Shown piece by piece: positions 1 through 7,266 of a stretch of DNA of 42,651 nucleotides (within the stretch, counting starts at the first letter, position 1; every line of letters starts with the position of its first letter). Below the pieces are notes generated by a model. It had not been told where the DNA came from. It ran no database searches and was given only the letters and a program-made list of their open reading frames with translations. The DNA is taken from assembly GCA_902761635.1 (NCBI GenBank), contig CACWLG010000015.1, positions 1-42,651 on the forward strand. The letters run 5' to 3'. The stretch comes from Oscillospiraceae bacterium (GTDB taxonomy: Bacteria; Bacillota; Clostridia; Oscillospirales; Oscillospiraceae). A program made the position numbers and the translations under genes.

Positions 1-189
1 GATCCTCAAATCCTTGAGCGCGGGCTCGTCCTTCAGATACTCCGCGTACTGCAGCTGTATCTTCTCCCATAGCTTGGCCGACATCTTTCTGTCATAGCAG
101 CGGCGAAGCAGCGTCCAAACGCATTTTTTCGCGTTCTTTGTATAGACCGTGTGTTTGCTGCGGTCGATAGGCAGGTCTATTTCTTTCAT
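1..189 (-). CDS. N-terminal part of an unrecognised protein, possibly ATC-hydrolase-like (runs off the left edge)
   Basis: The reverse strand is open for 63 codons from an ATG at 189 to the window edge, so only the N-terminus is visible. It is basic and likely helical, without a signal peptide or membrane segment. The stretch around residues 39-61 (Leu-Trp-Glu-Lys, Tyr-Ala-Glu-Tyr-Leu, Pro) resembles the N-terminal region of the ATC-hydrolase-like protein at 16940-17572, where a similar Tyr-x-Glu-Leu and Pro pattern occurs. That resemblance is weak. It lies 23 bases downstream of the membrane protein gene at 213-713 and is probably co-transcribed with it. A GAGG at 11 bases before the ATG is the likely ribosome site. 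Confidence 0.5.
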   Translation of the reverse strand, partial: MKEIDLPIDRSKHTVYTKNAKKCVWTLLRRCYDRKMSAKLWEKIQLQYAEYLKDEPALKDLRI

Positions 190-212
190 GCCTTCAGATC
201 CTCTTTTTCTTT

Positions 213-713
213 TCAAAATAAGGTGCAGATCCACGCCAGGACCGCGGAAGCGACCGGGAAAAGGAGAATGTGGGTCAAATGCGTTTTCCAGTTATACCCA
301 AACAGATGGCGGCCCAGGACAGCTTTTGTCTCAGGATAGAAATGTGGGAAGAAGTTCAGCCCGGCATTGCACAGCAGATACCAGTCAAAGAACAGAACGT
401 CAAATGCTTTCAGAAGCATGAGCATGGCGAAAAAGCGGAGTGCGAACTGCCAAAATCCAAAACAGTTCTGTATCCCGTCCCATGCTCCCAAAACAATCGC
501 GCCGCCCATGAGCGCAAATGCGAGGACGATCATGACCCATCCCACGGCATGCTGCCCCGGGAATCTTTCCGGCTTTGAAGCAGGAACGACCGCTTGTGTC
601 TGCGCAGGCGCAGAAGAAAAGAATCTCTTGTCCTGGATAAAACCAACACCGCCCAGCAGCAGCAAAAACAAGCCCGCCATCATCTGCAGGGACAAAAGCA
701 GCGTTGCGATCAT
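213..713 (-). CDS. Small integral membrane protein, four predicted helices, unknown function
   Basis: 166 residues with hydrophobic stretches near residues 4-21, 57-78, 87-108 and 145-165, so about four membrane spans. The start at 713 is chosen because AAAGGAG lies nine bases upstream; an ATG at 722 sits directly on that ribosome site. The segment with Phe-Phe-Asp-Trp-Tyr-Leu and Phe-Tyr-Pro-Glu-Thr in the third to fourth helix region matches in layout the proteins at 5540-6037, 6784-7266 and 8997-9488, which have Asp, aromatic residues and a Pro-Glu-Thr or Pro-Gly-Thr-Glu motif at the same place. I read these as one divergent paralogous family; no biochemical role is known to me. It follows the terminator at 741-774, so it may depend on read-through from the feo operon. 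Confidence 0.75.
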   Translation of the reverse strand: MIATLLLSLQMMAGLFLLLLGGVGFIQDKRFFSSAPAQTQAVVPASKPERFPGQHAVGWVMIVLAFALMGGAIVLGAWDGIQNCFGFWQFALRFFAMLMLLKAFDVLFFDWYLLCNAGLNFFPHFYPETKAVLGRHLFGYNWKTHLTHILLFPVASAVLAWICTLF

Positions 714-740
714 ATTGACCATCTCCTTTTCCCGGCTTTG

Positions 741-774
741 AAAAATGCGTATGATAGACATCATACGCATTTTT
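741..774 (-). terminator. Intrinsic terminator after the feo operon
   Basis: A perfect 15-bp inverted repeat (741-755 with 760-774, four-base loop) is flanked by A and T runs, so it can act on both strands. It lies 16 bases after the stop of the metal-binding domain gene at 791-1009 and just upstream of the ribosome site of the 213-713 gene. Confidence 0.8.
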
Positions 775-790
775 GATAAATCTCTATTCT

Positions 791-1009
791 TTACAGATAG
801 ATCTCGCAATCGTCCTCAACTTTTTTGCAGGCTTTCAGCACATCCTGCATAACGGCTTTGGGATCGGCGCCGTCCTCAAATTCCACGCTCATCTTCAATG
901 CCATGAAGTTGACGACGGCATCCTTGACGCCCGGCGTTTTCTTTGCCGCAAGCTCCATCTTGTTTGCACAGTTCGCGCAATCCACGTCAATTATGTAGCT
1001 TTTTTTCAT
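791..1009 (-). CDS. Heavy-metal-associated (HMA) domain protein
   Basis: A 72-residue single-domain protein of the ferredoxin-fold HMA family, which binds and hands over soft metal ions in the cytoplasm. The metal-binding CxxC is at Cys11 and Cys14 (Asp-Cys-Ala-Asn-Cys-Ala), preceded by a beta strand and followed by a helix, as in CopZ-type chaperones. The conserved Met before the first Cys of CopZ is replaced by Val-Asp. The start ATG at 1009 overlaps the stop of the Cys-rich gene (ATGA), which indicates translational coupling. As the last gene of a feo operon it could handle Fe(II), Cu(I) or Zn(II); the sequence does not decide which. Confidence 0.88.
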   Translation of the reverse strand: MKKSYIIDVDCANCANKMELAAKKTPGVKDAVVNFMALKMSVEFEDGADPKAVMQDVLKACKKVEDDCEIYL

Positions 1010-1236
1010 ATGGAATGATTCCTTTCTTTGACATCTGTCGCAGCGGAATTCATCGAACAGCATCTGGCGCAGGCGCTGCATCCGCTGCAGGCACCGCAGC
1101 TTGCACAATTGCCGCCGCAGGACGATTTCCCTGCCTTTTTATCCCGGATCATGCCGCGCAGCAACAGACCCACGATCAGCACGAGAACGGCGACAAGTAT
1201 GATATTGATGAGATTTGCAGATAACCATGCAAACAT
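1006..1236 (-). CDS. FeoB-associated Cys-rich membrane protein
   Basis: 76 residues: one N-terminal membrane helix (about residues 8-28), a short basic stretch, then a cytosol-facing tail with eight cysteines (residues 40, 44, 47, 50, 53, 56, 59, 60) in CxxC-like spacing. This matches the small FeoB-associated Cys-rich proteins found after feoB in Firmicutes, thought to be functional counterparts of FeoC. AAAGGAAG precedes the ATG at 1236. It follows feoB by 85 bases that hold a hairpin (1261-1303), and overlaps the HMA gene by four bases. A role in metal handling at the FeoB pore is inferred from position and cysteines. Confidence 0.88.
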   Translation of the reverse strand: MFAWLSANLINIILVAVLVLIVGLLLRGMIRDKKAGKSSCGGNCASCGACSGCSACARCCSMNSAATDVKERNHSI

Positions 1237-1260
1237 AAGATCACTTCCTTTGAGATGAGC

Positions 1261-1303
1261 GGCAGCGCTGTGAGGGAGAGGGGTAAAACCTCACAGCGCC
1301 GCC
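1261..1303. repeat. Hairpin between feoB and the Cys-rich gene
   Basis: A near-perfect 15-bp inverted repeat (1261-1275 with 1289-1303, one mismatch, 13-base loop). No T run follows on the minus strand, so it is unlikely to be a full terminator. It could stabilise the feoB message or lower expression of the two small downstream genes. Confidence 0.6.
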
Positions 1304-1321
1304 ATACGGAGAGAGGAGGGA

Positions 1322-3613
1322 TTACTTAACCGTCAGTTTCTGGGCTTCCTTGTAGGGCTTGAAGAGCTGCCACAGGAGCAAGGCCAGCATCACCAGCGCC
1401 AGGATCAGACCGACGACATTCATGCCGCCCGCGAATACGCGGCCGAGCTGCCAAACGATAAAGGCCATGACCCAGGCGAAGCAACACTGGTAGCCGATGG
1501 CGAACAGGGTCCACCTCGCGCTGTTCATCTCGCGCTTGATGGCGCCCATGGCCGCAAAGCACGGCGCGCACAGGAGGTTGAAGATCATGAAGGCAAAGGC
1601 GGCGAGCTTCCCGTGACCGCCGGAGAAGGCGTTGAAGTCCTCGGCCACGCGATCCCAGATCTGGTCGCCGTTCTCCTCCAGCTCTTCCTCGCCGTCATTG
1701 TCGTCGTAGGCGTACATGATGCCGAAGTTGGCGACGACCTCTTCCTTCGCTACAAGGCCGGTCACGGTCGCGGCGGTGGGCTTCCAGTCGCCGAAGCCCA
1801 GGGGCTTGAACACGACGGAGACGGGCTGCGCCACACGGGCCAGGATCGAGTCGTCCATCGGCTCGACCTCGTCCTCGGGGACTCCCATGCGGTCGGCCAC
1901 GACGGCGACGTACTCATCCGTCACAACGGTCTCGTCCTCGTAGAGATCATCGACCATGCCGAACTTGCCGTTGACGGAGCCGAAGCTGGTGAGGAACCAG
2001 ATCACGATGGAGGAGATCACGATGACCGTGCCGGCGCGCTTGATGAAGCTCCAGCCGCGCTCCCAGGTGCCCCGCAGGACGTTGCCCCAGGCGGGCAGGT
2101 GGTATGCGGGCAGCTCCATGACGAAGGGGGCGGGATCGCCCGCGAAGCGTTTGGTCTTTTTCAGCATGACGCCGGAGATGATGATGGCGGCCACGCCGAT
2201 GAAATAGGCCGAGGTGGCGACCCAGGTGCTGCCGCCGAAGAGCGCGCCCGCGATCAGGCCGATGATGGGCATTTTCGCGCCGCAGGGCATGAAGGTGGTC
2301 GTGGTGATCGTCATACGGCGGTCGCGCTCGTTTTCAATGGTGCGGGAGGCCATAACGCCGGGGATGCCGCAGCCCGTGGCGACGAGCATCGGGATGAAGC
2401 TCTTGCCGCTCAGGCCGAAGCGGCGGAAGATACGGTCCATGATGAAGGCGATACGGGCCATATAGCCGCAGTCCTCCAGCAGGCAGAGCATCAGGAACAG
2501 CACCAGCATCTGCGGCACGAAGCCGAGCACCGCGCCGACGCCTGCAAAGATACCGTCGGAAATGAGGCCGACCAGCCACGGGGCTACGTTCCAGCCTTCC
2601 AGGATCGCACGGGAGCCGTCGGTGAGCCATGCGCCGCCCAGCACGTCGTTCGTCCAGTCGGTGAGGAAGGTGCCGATGGAAACGCCTCCGTCCGCGATGG
2701 AGGTACCCATAGACAAGGCGTAGACCAGGAACATGACGACGACGAAGATCGGTAGGGCGAGGATGCGGTTGGTCACGATCCTGTCGATCTTGTCTGAGGC
2801 AGAGAGCTGACCCTTGCCTTTCTTCTTATAGATGCCCTTGAGCATCTGGCCGATATAGATGTAGCGCTCGTTGGTGATGATGCTCTCGGCGTCGTCGTCC
2901 AGCTCCTTCTCGGCGGCCCGGATGTCTTTTTCGATGTGGGCCTTGATCTCATCCGAGAGGGCAAGGCTTTCCACCACCTTTTCGTCGCGCTCGAAGAGCT
3001 TGATGGCGTACCAGCGCTGCCGCTCCTCGGGCAGGTTATGTACGGTGACCTCCTCGATGTGGGCCAGCGCGTGCTCCACCGGCCCGGAGAAGCTGTGCTG
3101 CGGGATGGTCTTGCCGTTCTTGGCCGCCTCGATCGCGGCCAGAGCGGCTTCCTTGACGCCGTCGCCCTTGAGGGCGGAGATCTCCACGATCGGGCAGCCG
3201 AGCTGACGGCTCAACTCCTTGACATTGATGTTGTCGCCGGCCTTTTTCACAAGGTCCATCATGTTCAGCGCGATGACCACGGGGATACCCAGCTCGGTCA
3301 GCTGCGTGGTCAGATAGAGGTTGCGCTCGAGGTTCGTGGCGTCCACAATGTTCAAGATGGCGTCCGGCTTCTCCTCGATGAGGTAATTCCGGGCCACGAC
3401 TTCTTCCAGCGTATAGGGAGAGAGGGAGTAGATGCCGGGCAGGTCGGTCAGGACAACTTCCTTGTCGACGATCAGCTTGCCCTCCTTCTTCTCCACGGTC
3501 ACGCCCGGCCAGTTGCCGACGAACTGGTTCGAGCCGGTCAGCTTGTTGAACAGGGTGGTTTTGCCGCTGTTCGGGTTGCCCGCCAGGGCAATACGAAGTT
3601 GTTTGTTCTCCAT
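1322..3613 (-). CDS. feoB: Ferrous iron transport protein B, long form
   Basis: 763 residues, the inner-membrane Fe(II) transporter. The N-terminal G domain is complete: G1 at residues 12-20 (GNPNSGKTT), the FeoB-typical Asn-Trp-Pro-Gly at 34-37, G3 Asp57-Leu-Pro-Gly60 and G4 Asn117-Met-Met-Asp120. A helical GDI-like linker follows, then about eight to eleven membrane helices with the two Gate motifs, including the Gly-Cys-Gly-Ile-Pro segment that carries the pore cysteine. An acidic insertion of roughly 100 residues (many Asp and Glu, around residues 555-665) lies between late membrane helices; similar insertions occur in clostridial FeoB. It starts two bases after the stop of feoA. Confidence 0.97.
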   Translation of the reverse strand: MENKQLRIALAGNPNSGKTTLFNKLTGSNQFVGNWPGVTVEKKEGKLIVDKEVVLTDLPGIYSLSPYTLEEVVARNYLIEEKPDAILNIVDATNLERNLYLTTQLTELGIPVVIALNMMDLVKKAGDNINVKELSRQLGCPIVEISALKGDGVKEAALAAIEAAKNGKTIPQHSFSGPVEHALAHIEEVTVHNLPEERQRWYAIKLFERDEKVVESLALSDEIKAHIEKDIRAAEKELDDDAESIITNERYIYIGQMLKGIYKKKGKGQLSASDKIDRIVTNRILALPIFVVVMFLVYALSMGTSIADGGVSIGTFLTDWTNDVLGGAWLTDGSRAILEGWNVAPWLVGLISDGIFAGVGAVLGFVPQMLVLFLMLCLLEDCGYMARIAFIMDRIFRRFGLSGKSFIPMLVATGCGIPGVMASRTIENERDRRMTITTTTFMPCGAKMPIIGLIAGALFGGSTWVATSAYFIGVAAIIISGVMLKKTKRFAGDPAPFVMELPAYHLPAWGNVLRGTWERGWSFIKRAGTVIVISSIVIWFLTSFGSVNGKFGMVDDLYEDETVVTDEYVAVVADRMGVPEDEVEPMDDSILARVAQPVSVVFKPLGFGDWKPTAATVTGLVAKEEVVANFGIMYAYDDNDGEEELEENGDQIWDRVAEDFNAFSGGHGKLAAFAFMIFNLLCAPCFAAMGAIKREMNSARWTLFAIGYQCCFAWVMAFIVWQLGRVFAGGMNVVGLILALVMLALLLWQLFKPYKEAQKLTVK

Positions 3614-3614
3614 C

Positions 3615-3836
3615 TCATTCCACCTCGATCATTTCTGCGTCGGCCTTGCGGATCGACAGCTCATAGTTTCTCACATTGACCTCAATGGGATCGCCGAGAG
3701 GGGCGAGCTTGCGGACAAAGACTTCCACGCCCTTGGTGATGCCCATGTCCATGATGCGGCGCTTGACCGCGCCCTCGCCGTGCAGCTTCACGACCTTGAC
3801 GGTCTCGCCGACTTTTGCTTCTCTAAGTGTTTTCAT
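3615..3836 (-). CDS. feoA: Ferrous iron transport protein A (SH3-like), copy next to feoB
   Basis: 73 residues, single FeoA/SH3-like domain, cytoplasmic partner of FeoB. Typical features are Gly-Glu-Gly-Ala followed by Arg-Arg-Ile-Met-Asp-Met-Gly-Ile, and the later Leu-Gly-Asp-Pro-Ile segment. Two in-frame ATGs lie six bases apart; 3836 is preferred because it is eight bases from GGAG, whereas 3842 is only two. It is the second of two feoA genes in this operon and lies two bases from feoB. Confidence 0.93.
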   Translation of the reverse strand: MKTLREAKVGETVKVVKLHGEGAVKRRIMDMGITKGVEVFVRKLAPLGDPIEVNVRNYELSIRKADAEMIEVE

Positions 3837-3863
3837 CCTCATTTCTCCTTTATGCCAATTTCA

Positions 3864-4076
3864 TTAGACCATGATTTTTGCGGCCATCTCTTTACTGATA
3901 GCCACCCGGGATTCCTTGACCTTCACGATCAGATTGCCGCCGATGGTGTTCATCACCGTGACGGCGCCACCGACCGTAAAGCCCATGTCCTCCAGGTGCT
4001 TTTTCATCTCGGGACTGCCGCCCACGCGTCGGATGATGTTCTCCTCGCCTGCATCTGCCATAACCAGAGGCATCAT
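3864..4076 (-). CDS. feoA: Ferrous iron transport protein A, first gene of the feo operon
   Basis: 70 residues, FeoA/SH3-like domain with the motif Glu-Asp-Met-Gly-Phe near residue 30 and a beta-rich C-terminal half. The start at 4076 is eight bases after AAAGGGG; the upstream in-frame ATG at 4106 has no ribosome site. It is the first gene after the operator-overlapped promoter at 4175-4203. Carrying two different FeoA proteins with one FeoB is common in clostridia; whether both bind this FeoB is not visible. Confidence 0.92.
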   Translation of the reverse strand: MMPLVMADAGEENIIRRVGGSPEMKKHLEDMGFTVGGAVTVMNTIGGNLIVKVKESRVAISKEMAAKIMV

Positions 4077-4116
4077 CGTTTCATCCCCTTTCTTTTGAGT
4101 AAACAACCCTTCTTTT

Positions 4117-4134
4117 TGTAAAATGTCACTAACC
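4117..4134 (-). promoter_or_regulatory. Second, degenerate DtxR-type operator of the feo operon
   Basis: On the minus strand this reads GGTTAG, six bases, TTTACA. The left half is perfect, the right half degenerate, similar to the site at 24031-24048. It lies between the main operator and the first feoA, inside the leader. Confidence 0.45.
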
Positions 4135-4149
4135 GATAGCCCTCAAAAA

Positions 4150-4167
4150 GGTTAGACCCTGCTAACC
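4150..4167 (-). promoter_or_regulatory. DtxR-type operator of the feo operon
   Basis: GGTTAG, six bases, CTAACC; the perfect inverted repeat extends one more base on each side (4149-4168). It covers the expected transcription start of the leftward feo promoter, so a bound repressor would block initiation. GGTTAG is the DtxR/IdeR half-site, but DtxR sites have a 1-bp centre. Sites of the same form precede five other transcription units here. Confidence 0.8.
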
Positions 4168-4174
4168 TGCGTGT

Positions 4175-4203
4175 AGTTTAACACCTATAATTGATATTGT
4201 CAA
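4175..4203 (-). promoter_or_regulatory. Promoter of the feo operon
   Basis: Minus-strand -35 TTGACA (4203-4198), 17-bp spacer, -10 TAAACT (4180-4175). The operator begins seven bases after the -10 box. Confidence 0.75.
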
Positions 4204-4230
4204 TCTCTAACTTGCGTTTATGTCTTTTTC

Positions 4231-4259
4231 TTGCTTTTTACTTCCGTTCGTGATATCTT
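4231..4259 (+). promoter_or_regulatory. Possible weak promoter of the first DtxR-type gene
   Basis: TTGCTT (4231-4236), 17 bases, TATCTT (4254-4259) in a T-rich stretch, 18 bases before the start codon. This would place the start of transcription almost at the ribosome site, so another promoter is possible. Confidence 0.3.
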
Positions 4260-4276
4260 ATATTCAGGTGATGACA

Positions 4277-4645
4277 ATGAACATTCATAAATCTGCAGAA
4301 GACTATCTGGAAGCCATGCTCATGCTCAAGGAGGAGCGCGGCTATATCCGGTCCATCGACGTGGCGGACAAGCTGGGGGTTACCAAGCCCAGCGTCAGCT
4401 ATGCCACCAAACGGCTCAGAGAAAACGGCTATATTTCCTTCGATCCTGCCGGAATGATCGTGCTGGAGCCCACCGGGTTGGAGATCGCCCAGCGCATGCT
4501 GGAGCGTCACAGGCTCCTGACCGAACTTCTCATCAATCTCGGTGTCAGCCCGGAGACCGCGCGGGACGACGCCTGCAAGATCGAGCACGACCTGAGTGTG
4601 GAAACCTTCGATGCGATCCGTGCTCACGCGCAGAAATACCGCTGA
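4277..4645 (+). CDS. DtxR/MntR-family metal-dependent transcriptional repressor
   Basis: 122 residues: N-terminal winged helix with recognition segment Lys-Pro-Ser-Val-Ser, then the helical metal-binding and dimerisation domain; no SH3 domain, so MntR-sized. Metal ligands by alignment from memory: the Glu-Asp-Tyr-Leu-Glu stretch matches MntR Asp8/Glu11, Arg-His matches His77, and Cys-Lys-Ile-Glu-His matches MntR Glu99-x-x-Glu102-His103 with Cys in place of Glu99, as in DtxR (Cys102). That suggests Fe(II) rather than Mn(II) sensing. Start 4277 has AGGTG six bases upstream. It is divergent from feo and the obvious candidate for the operator there. The convergent terminator at 4659-4700 ends it. 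Confidence 0.92.
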   Translation: MNIHKSAEDYLEAMLMLKEERGYIRSIDVADKLGVTKPSVSYATKRLRENGYISFDPAGMIVLEPTGLEIAQRMLERHRLLTELLINLGVSPETARDDACKIEHDLSVETFDAIRAHAQKYR

Positions 4646-4658
4646 TATACCCGTCAAC

Positions 4659-4700
4659 AAAGAACCTCCGATCTGTGAGAATACGGATCGGAGGTTCTTT
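4659..4700. terminator. Bidirectional terminator between the DtxR-type gene and the 20-gene operon
   Basis: A perfect 15-bp inverted repeat (4659-4673 with 4686-4700) with A run on the left arm and T run on the right arm. It serves the rightward regulator gene and the leftward operon ending at 4710. Confidence 0.88.
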
Positions 4701-4709
4701 TGTTCTCTC

Positions 4710-5501
4710 TTACTTTTTCCCGACCAGCAGCGCCGAGCCGGAGAGAGCCATCCACTTCGCCTCCCACGAGGACATGAACATGCCGTTTGTCGTGTCGATC
4801 AGCTCGACCTTTTCATAGCCCATACGCCGCAGAAGGCTGACGAAGGCAGCCATTTCCCCATATTTGGACTGGGAGAAGATGTCATGGAGGGCGAAGGTTC
4901 CGCCCTTTTTCAGCACCCGCAGCGTCTCAAGAAGGATTTTTTGCCTGTCGTGGCCGAGAATGTTGTGATAAACGTAGTTGCTGGTAACGGCGTCAAAGCT
5001 CTCGTCCGGGAAGTCCAGCTTCAGAGCGTCGCCCTGCCGGAACTCCGTGTTGCCGACGCCCTCGGCCTTGGCGTTTGCCTCGCACAGCGGTTTGTTGTAG
5101 GAGGCGTATTCCTTGCCCCAGCGGTCGATGCCGATAAAGCGTCCCTGCGGATTGCGTTTGGCACAGGCGATCGTCAGCGCGCCGCTTCCACAGCCGACGT
5201 CCAGACCCATGCCGCCTTCCGTAAGCTTGACATATTCGGCAATACCCTCGATGATCTGGCGGGACATCTGCCGCTTGCCGTCGTAGGAAAAGGCCTGATA
5301 CAGCAGTTCCATCCACAGCGCGGCTCCCCCGGCTGCTGCGCCCGCTGAAAGCAGGACTCCTGTCGCGGCTGTTTTCACGCTTTTATTTTTGATCAGACCT
5401 GTGCAGCCGCAGACAGCCGCCAATCCGAAGCATCCTGCCGCGCCTGCCGCGGTCCCCAGTACCATGCCCTTTGGCATCCAGTTCTTGTATTCCGGTTTCA
5501 T
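4710..5501 (-). CDS. Membrane-anchored class I SAM-dependent methyltransferase
   Basis: 263 residues. Two hydrophobic, Gly/Ala-rich N-terminal segments (about residues 13-36 and 44-70) should anchor it in the membrane; a Rossmann methyltransferase domain follows with motif I Leu-Asp-Val-Gly-Cys-Gly-Ser-Gly, the acidic ribose-binding Ile-Gly-Ile-Asp, a Gly-Asp-Ala motif and the post-motif Leu-Lys-Lys-Gly-Gly. This arrangement (two helices plus UbiE-like domain) is common in clostridial proteins of unknown substrate. Start 5501 is set by AAGGAGG seven bases upstream. It is the last of 20 genes in the leftward operon. Confidence 0.88.
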   Translation of the reverse strand: MKPEYKNWMPKGMVLGTAAGAAGCFGLAAVCGCTGLIKNKSVKTAATGVLLSAGAAAGGAALWMELLYQAFSYDGKRQMSRQIIEGIAEYVKLTEGGMGLDVGCGSGALTIACAKRNPQGRFIGIDRWGKEYASYNKPLCEANAKAEGVGNTEFRQGDALKLDFPDESFDAVTSNYVYHNILGHDRQKILLETLRVLKKGGTFALHDIFSQSKYGEMAAFVSLLRRMGYEKVELIDTTNGMFMSSWEAKWMALSGSALLVGKK

Positions 5502-5539
5502 AAGCTTGCCTCCTTGTATTATGTTTTTCTTCTGCATTT

Positions 5540-6037
5540 TTATTTCCCGATCCATACGGTGAGTAAGGCCATCAAGGCACAGACAAAGGGAAACGCGATC
5601 AGACGCTTTATCTGATTGCTCTTGTTGAAGCTGAGGTCATTCCAGCTTTTGCAGTCCTTTGTCTCGGGGAAAGAGCGAACAAAGTACTTCTTTCTGATCA
5701 CGATGTACTGATCCTGCACAAGGATATCGAACACCTTATATCCGTACATAAAAAGCATATACCTTCCAAAAATATGCCAGAAGCCGCAGCCGCGGCGGAG
5801 CGCGTCCGTGCCGATCAGGACGATCGCGCCGATATACGCAGCCGCAACGACCGCAGTAAGAAGATATCCGAGGATTCGCCTCTCCTTTGGCGGATCGGGG
5901 TGATCCTTTGCCGCCGCCCGAATGTCGGGCGGTAAAAAACTCATAAAGAGTTTTGTGGGAGCCAGGGGCGGAATCACGAGAATGAAGAACAGCGACATGG
6001 CGCAGACATAAGCCAAAGACGCGAGCGTTGTGATCAT
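5540..6037 (-). CDS. Small four-helix membrane protein, unknown function
   Basis: 165 residues with hydrophobic segments at about 5-25, 57-79, 88-104 and 146-163. The third segment is followed by Phe-Asp-Ile-Leu-Val-Gln-Asp-Gln-Tyr and then Ser-Phe-Pro-Glu-Thr-Lys-Asp, equivalent to motifs in the proteins at 213-713, 6784-7266 and 8997-9488. The start overlaps the stop of the upstream gene by four bases (ATGA). No enzyme motif is seen. Confidence 0.8.
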   Translation of the reverse strand: MITTLASLAYVCAMSLFFILVIPPLAPTKLFMSFLPPDIRAAAKDHPDPPKERRILGYLLTAVVAAAYIGAIVLIGTDALRRGCGFWHIFGRYMLFMYGYKVFDILVQDQYIVIRKKYFVRSFPETKDCKSWNDLSFNKSNQIKRLIAFPFVCALMALLTVWIGK

Positions 6038-6768
6038 GCCTTTTTCACCCCTTCTCCACGTTTTTCTATTTCCTGCAAAACGAGCTTTCTGCCGCCGAAG
6101 AACATCAGCATCCAGCCGAAGCTCTCAAAGCCGGAGACAAAACCGTTGAACGGCCAGGGGATCAAAAGCTCCGCCAGGTATCCGATTCCCGCGACGATCA
6201 GCGGCGAGGCCAGTATCCATGCTTTCTTAAGCGCAAAGGTCCCTCTCCAGATCAACGCGATCCAGCCGATCAGGACAGCAAGCTCGAAGGCAAAGAAGGT
6301 CACCCAATAGGGCACGATCTGAACCATATAGGTACGGTTCCATAGGGCCACCGCAAGATTCGTATTGCCTCCGGCAGCCTCAAAGATTACGTTGTAGTTA
6401 TGGATCAGCGTCCCGCACGCCAAATGGAAATACAAGAAGCACATGACGCCAAGGATCAGCCCGGCGATATAAAGCTTCAACAGCCGCCGATCCCATTTGT
6501 CTTTGCATCCGGGAAGTAAGAATTTCAGAAACGCCGCAAAAGGCAGCGCGGCGACGGTATAGCAGGCCGTACCGATCAGGCCGCCGATGTTGGACAGCGC
6601 GATGCGCCAGTCGGCGATGGTCAGCCAGCCGGAGGAGATCATTCCGGAGATCGCGTAGCTGTCCTTCGGCTCGATCCCCATGCAGTAGTCGCCGACCATT
6701 GCCAGCAGCATCCCGGGGATGATCCAAAGCATTCTCCGGTATGTCTTTTTCAGTTCCTCTGTTGTCAC
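6034..6768 (-). CDS. Seven-helix integral membrane protein, unknown function (DUF6796-like?)
   Basis: 244 residues, about seven hydrophobic segments and short loops, starting with GTG at 6768 (GGTGGGTGCAGG lies just upstream). Features are Gly-Asp-Tyr in the first helix region, His residues in the middle helices (Tyr-Phe-His-Leu-Ala, Leu-Ile-His-Asn-Tyr) and a Phe-Asn-Gly-Phe loop near the C-terminus. It reminds me of the uncharacterised DUF6796 family, which I cannot confirm. It sits between two members of the small four-helix family and overlaps the downstream one by four bases. Confidence 0.8.
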   Translation of the reverse strand: MTTEELKKTYRRMLWIIPGMLLAMVGDYCMGIEPKDSYAISGMISSGWLTIADWRIALSNIGGLIGTACYTVAALPFAAFLKFLLPGCKDKWDRRLLKLYIAGLILGVMCFLYFHLACGTLIHNYNVIFEAAGGNTNLAVALWNRTYMVQIVPYWVTFFAFELAVLIGWIALIWRGTFALKKAWILASPLIVAGIGYLAELLIPWPFNGFVSGFESFGWMLMFFGGRKLVLQEIEKRGEGVKKA

Positions 6769-6783
6769 CCTGCACCCACCCTT

Positions 6784-7266
6784 TCAAAGCAGCAATACAA
6801 CGATCCCGGCCACGACGGCTGCGCCGACGATCCAGATCAGCGTCAGGACGCCGCGTTTTTTCAGCACCTGCGGCCAGGTCTGAACAAAGGGGATCTCCTC
6901 GGTCCCGGGGATGATCCAAAAGCAGCTGTGCCCGACCCAAAGCCGGTCGATGACAAGGCCGTCGTACCAGTTCATGAGCTCCAGGAACAGCAGCGCCTGC
7001 CAGTAAGCGGGCCAAAAGATGTGGACGCCGTTCCAAACACCGATGATCAGCAGCAGCGCGGTCAGCATGACCAGAAAAAACGGGATCATGAAGCGTTTTC
7101 TTTTACGCGCCACGGTCTCCCGGTCTGTCAGGCCGAGCTTGAATACCTTTTCCTGTACGGGCTTCGGATAGAAATACAGTCCGTTGACTGCGTTATTTCC
7201 TACGGCAATCTTCACCATCAGGGTAAACAGGGCGCAGAAAAGGATCAGTTGAAGGAGGATCATCAT
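6784..7266 (-). CDS. Small four-helix membrane protein with W-(I)-IPGTE motif
   Basis: 160 residues, hydrophobic segments near 2-20, 62-79, 88-104 and 138-160. It shares with the protein at 8997-9488 a long common core: Asn-Ala-Val-Asn or Gly-Ala-Val-Asn near the N-terminus, an Asp-Arg-(Leu/Phe) helix end, Trp-Val-Gly-His, then Ile-Pro-Gly-Thr-Glu. The two are clear paralogues. Start 7266 overlaps the stop of the hydrolase gene upstream (ATGA). Alternation of these proteins with alpha/beta hydrolases suggests they are functional partners, which is inference. Confidence 0.82.
   Translation of the reverse strand: MMILLQLILFCALFTLMVKIAVGNNAVNGLYFYPKPVQEKVFKLGLTDRETVARKRKRFMIPFFLVMLTALLLIIGVWNGVHIFWPAYWQALLFLELMNWYDGLVIDRLWVGHSCFWIIPGTEEIPFVQTWPQVLKKRGVLTLIWIVGAAVVAGIVVLLL

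Noticed and set aside
1006-1236. Cys-rich small protein as a bacteriocin or RiPP precursor
   Set aside because: It has an N-terminal membrane helix and CxxC spacing, follows feoB, and has no modifying enzyme beside it; fits the FeoB-associated family.
1613-2755. Long plus-strand open frame (380 codons) opposite feoB
   Set aside because: It is rich in Gly, Asp, His and Glu with no domain, and lies wholly antisense to the clear feoB; typical GC-rich shadow.
4191-4205. ATTGA-N5-TCAAT palindrome in the feo-dtxR interval
   Set aside because: It overlaps the -35 region of the feo promoter and does not recur at the other operators; may be chance in A/T-rich DNA.
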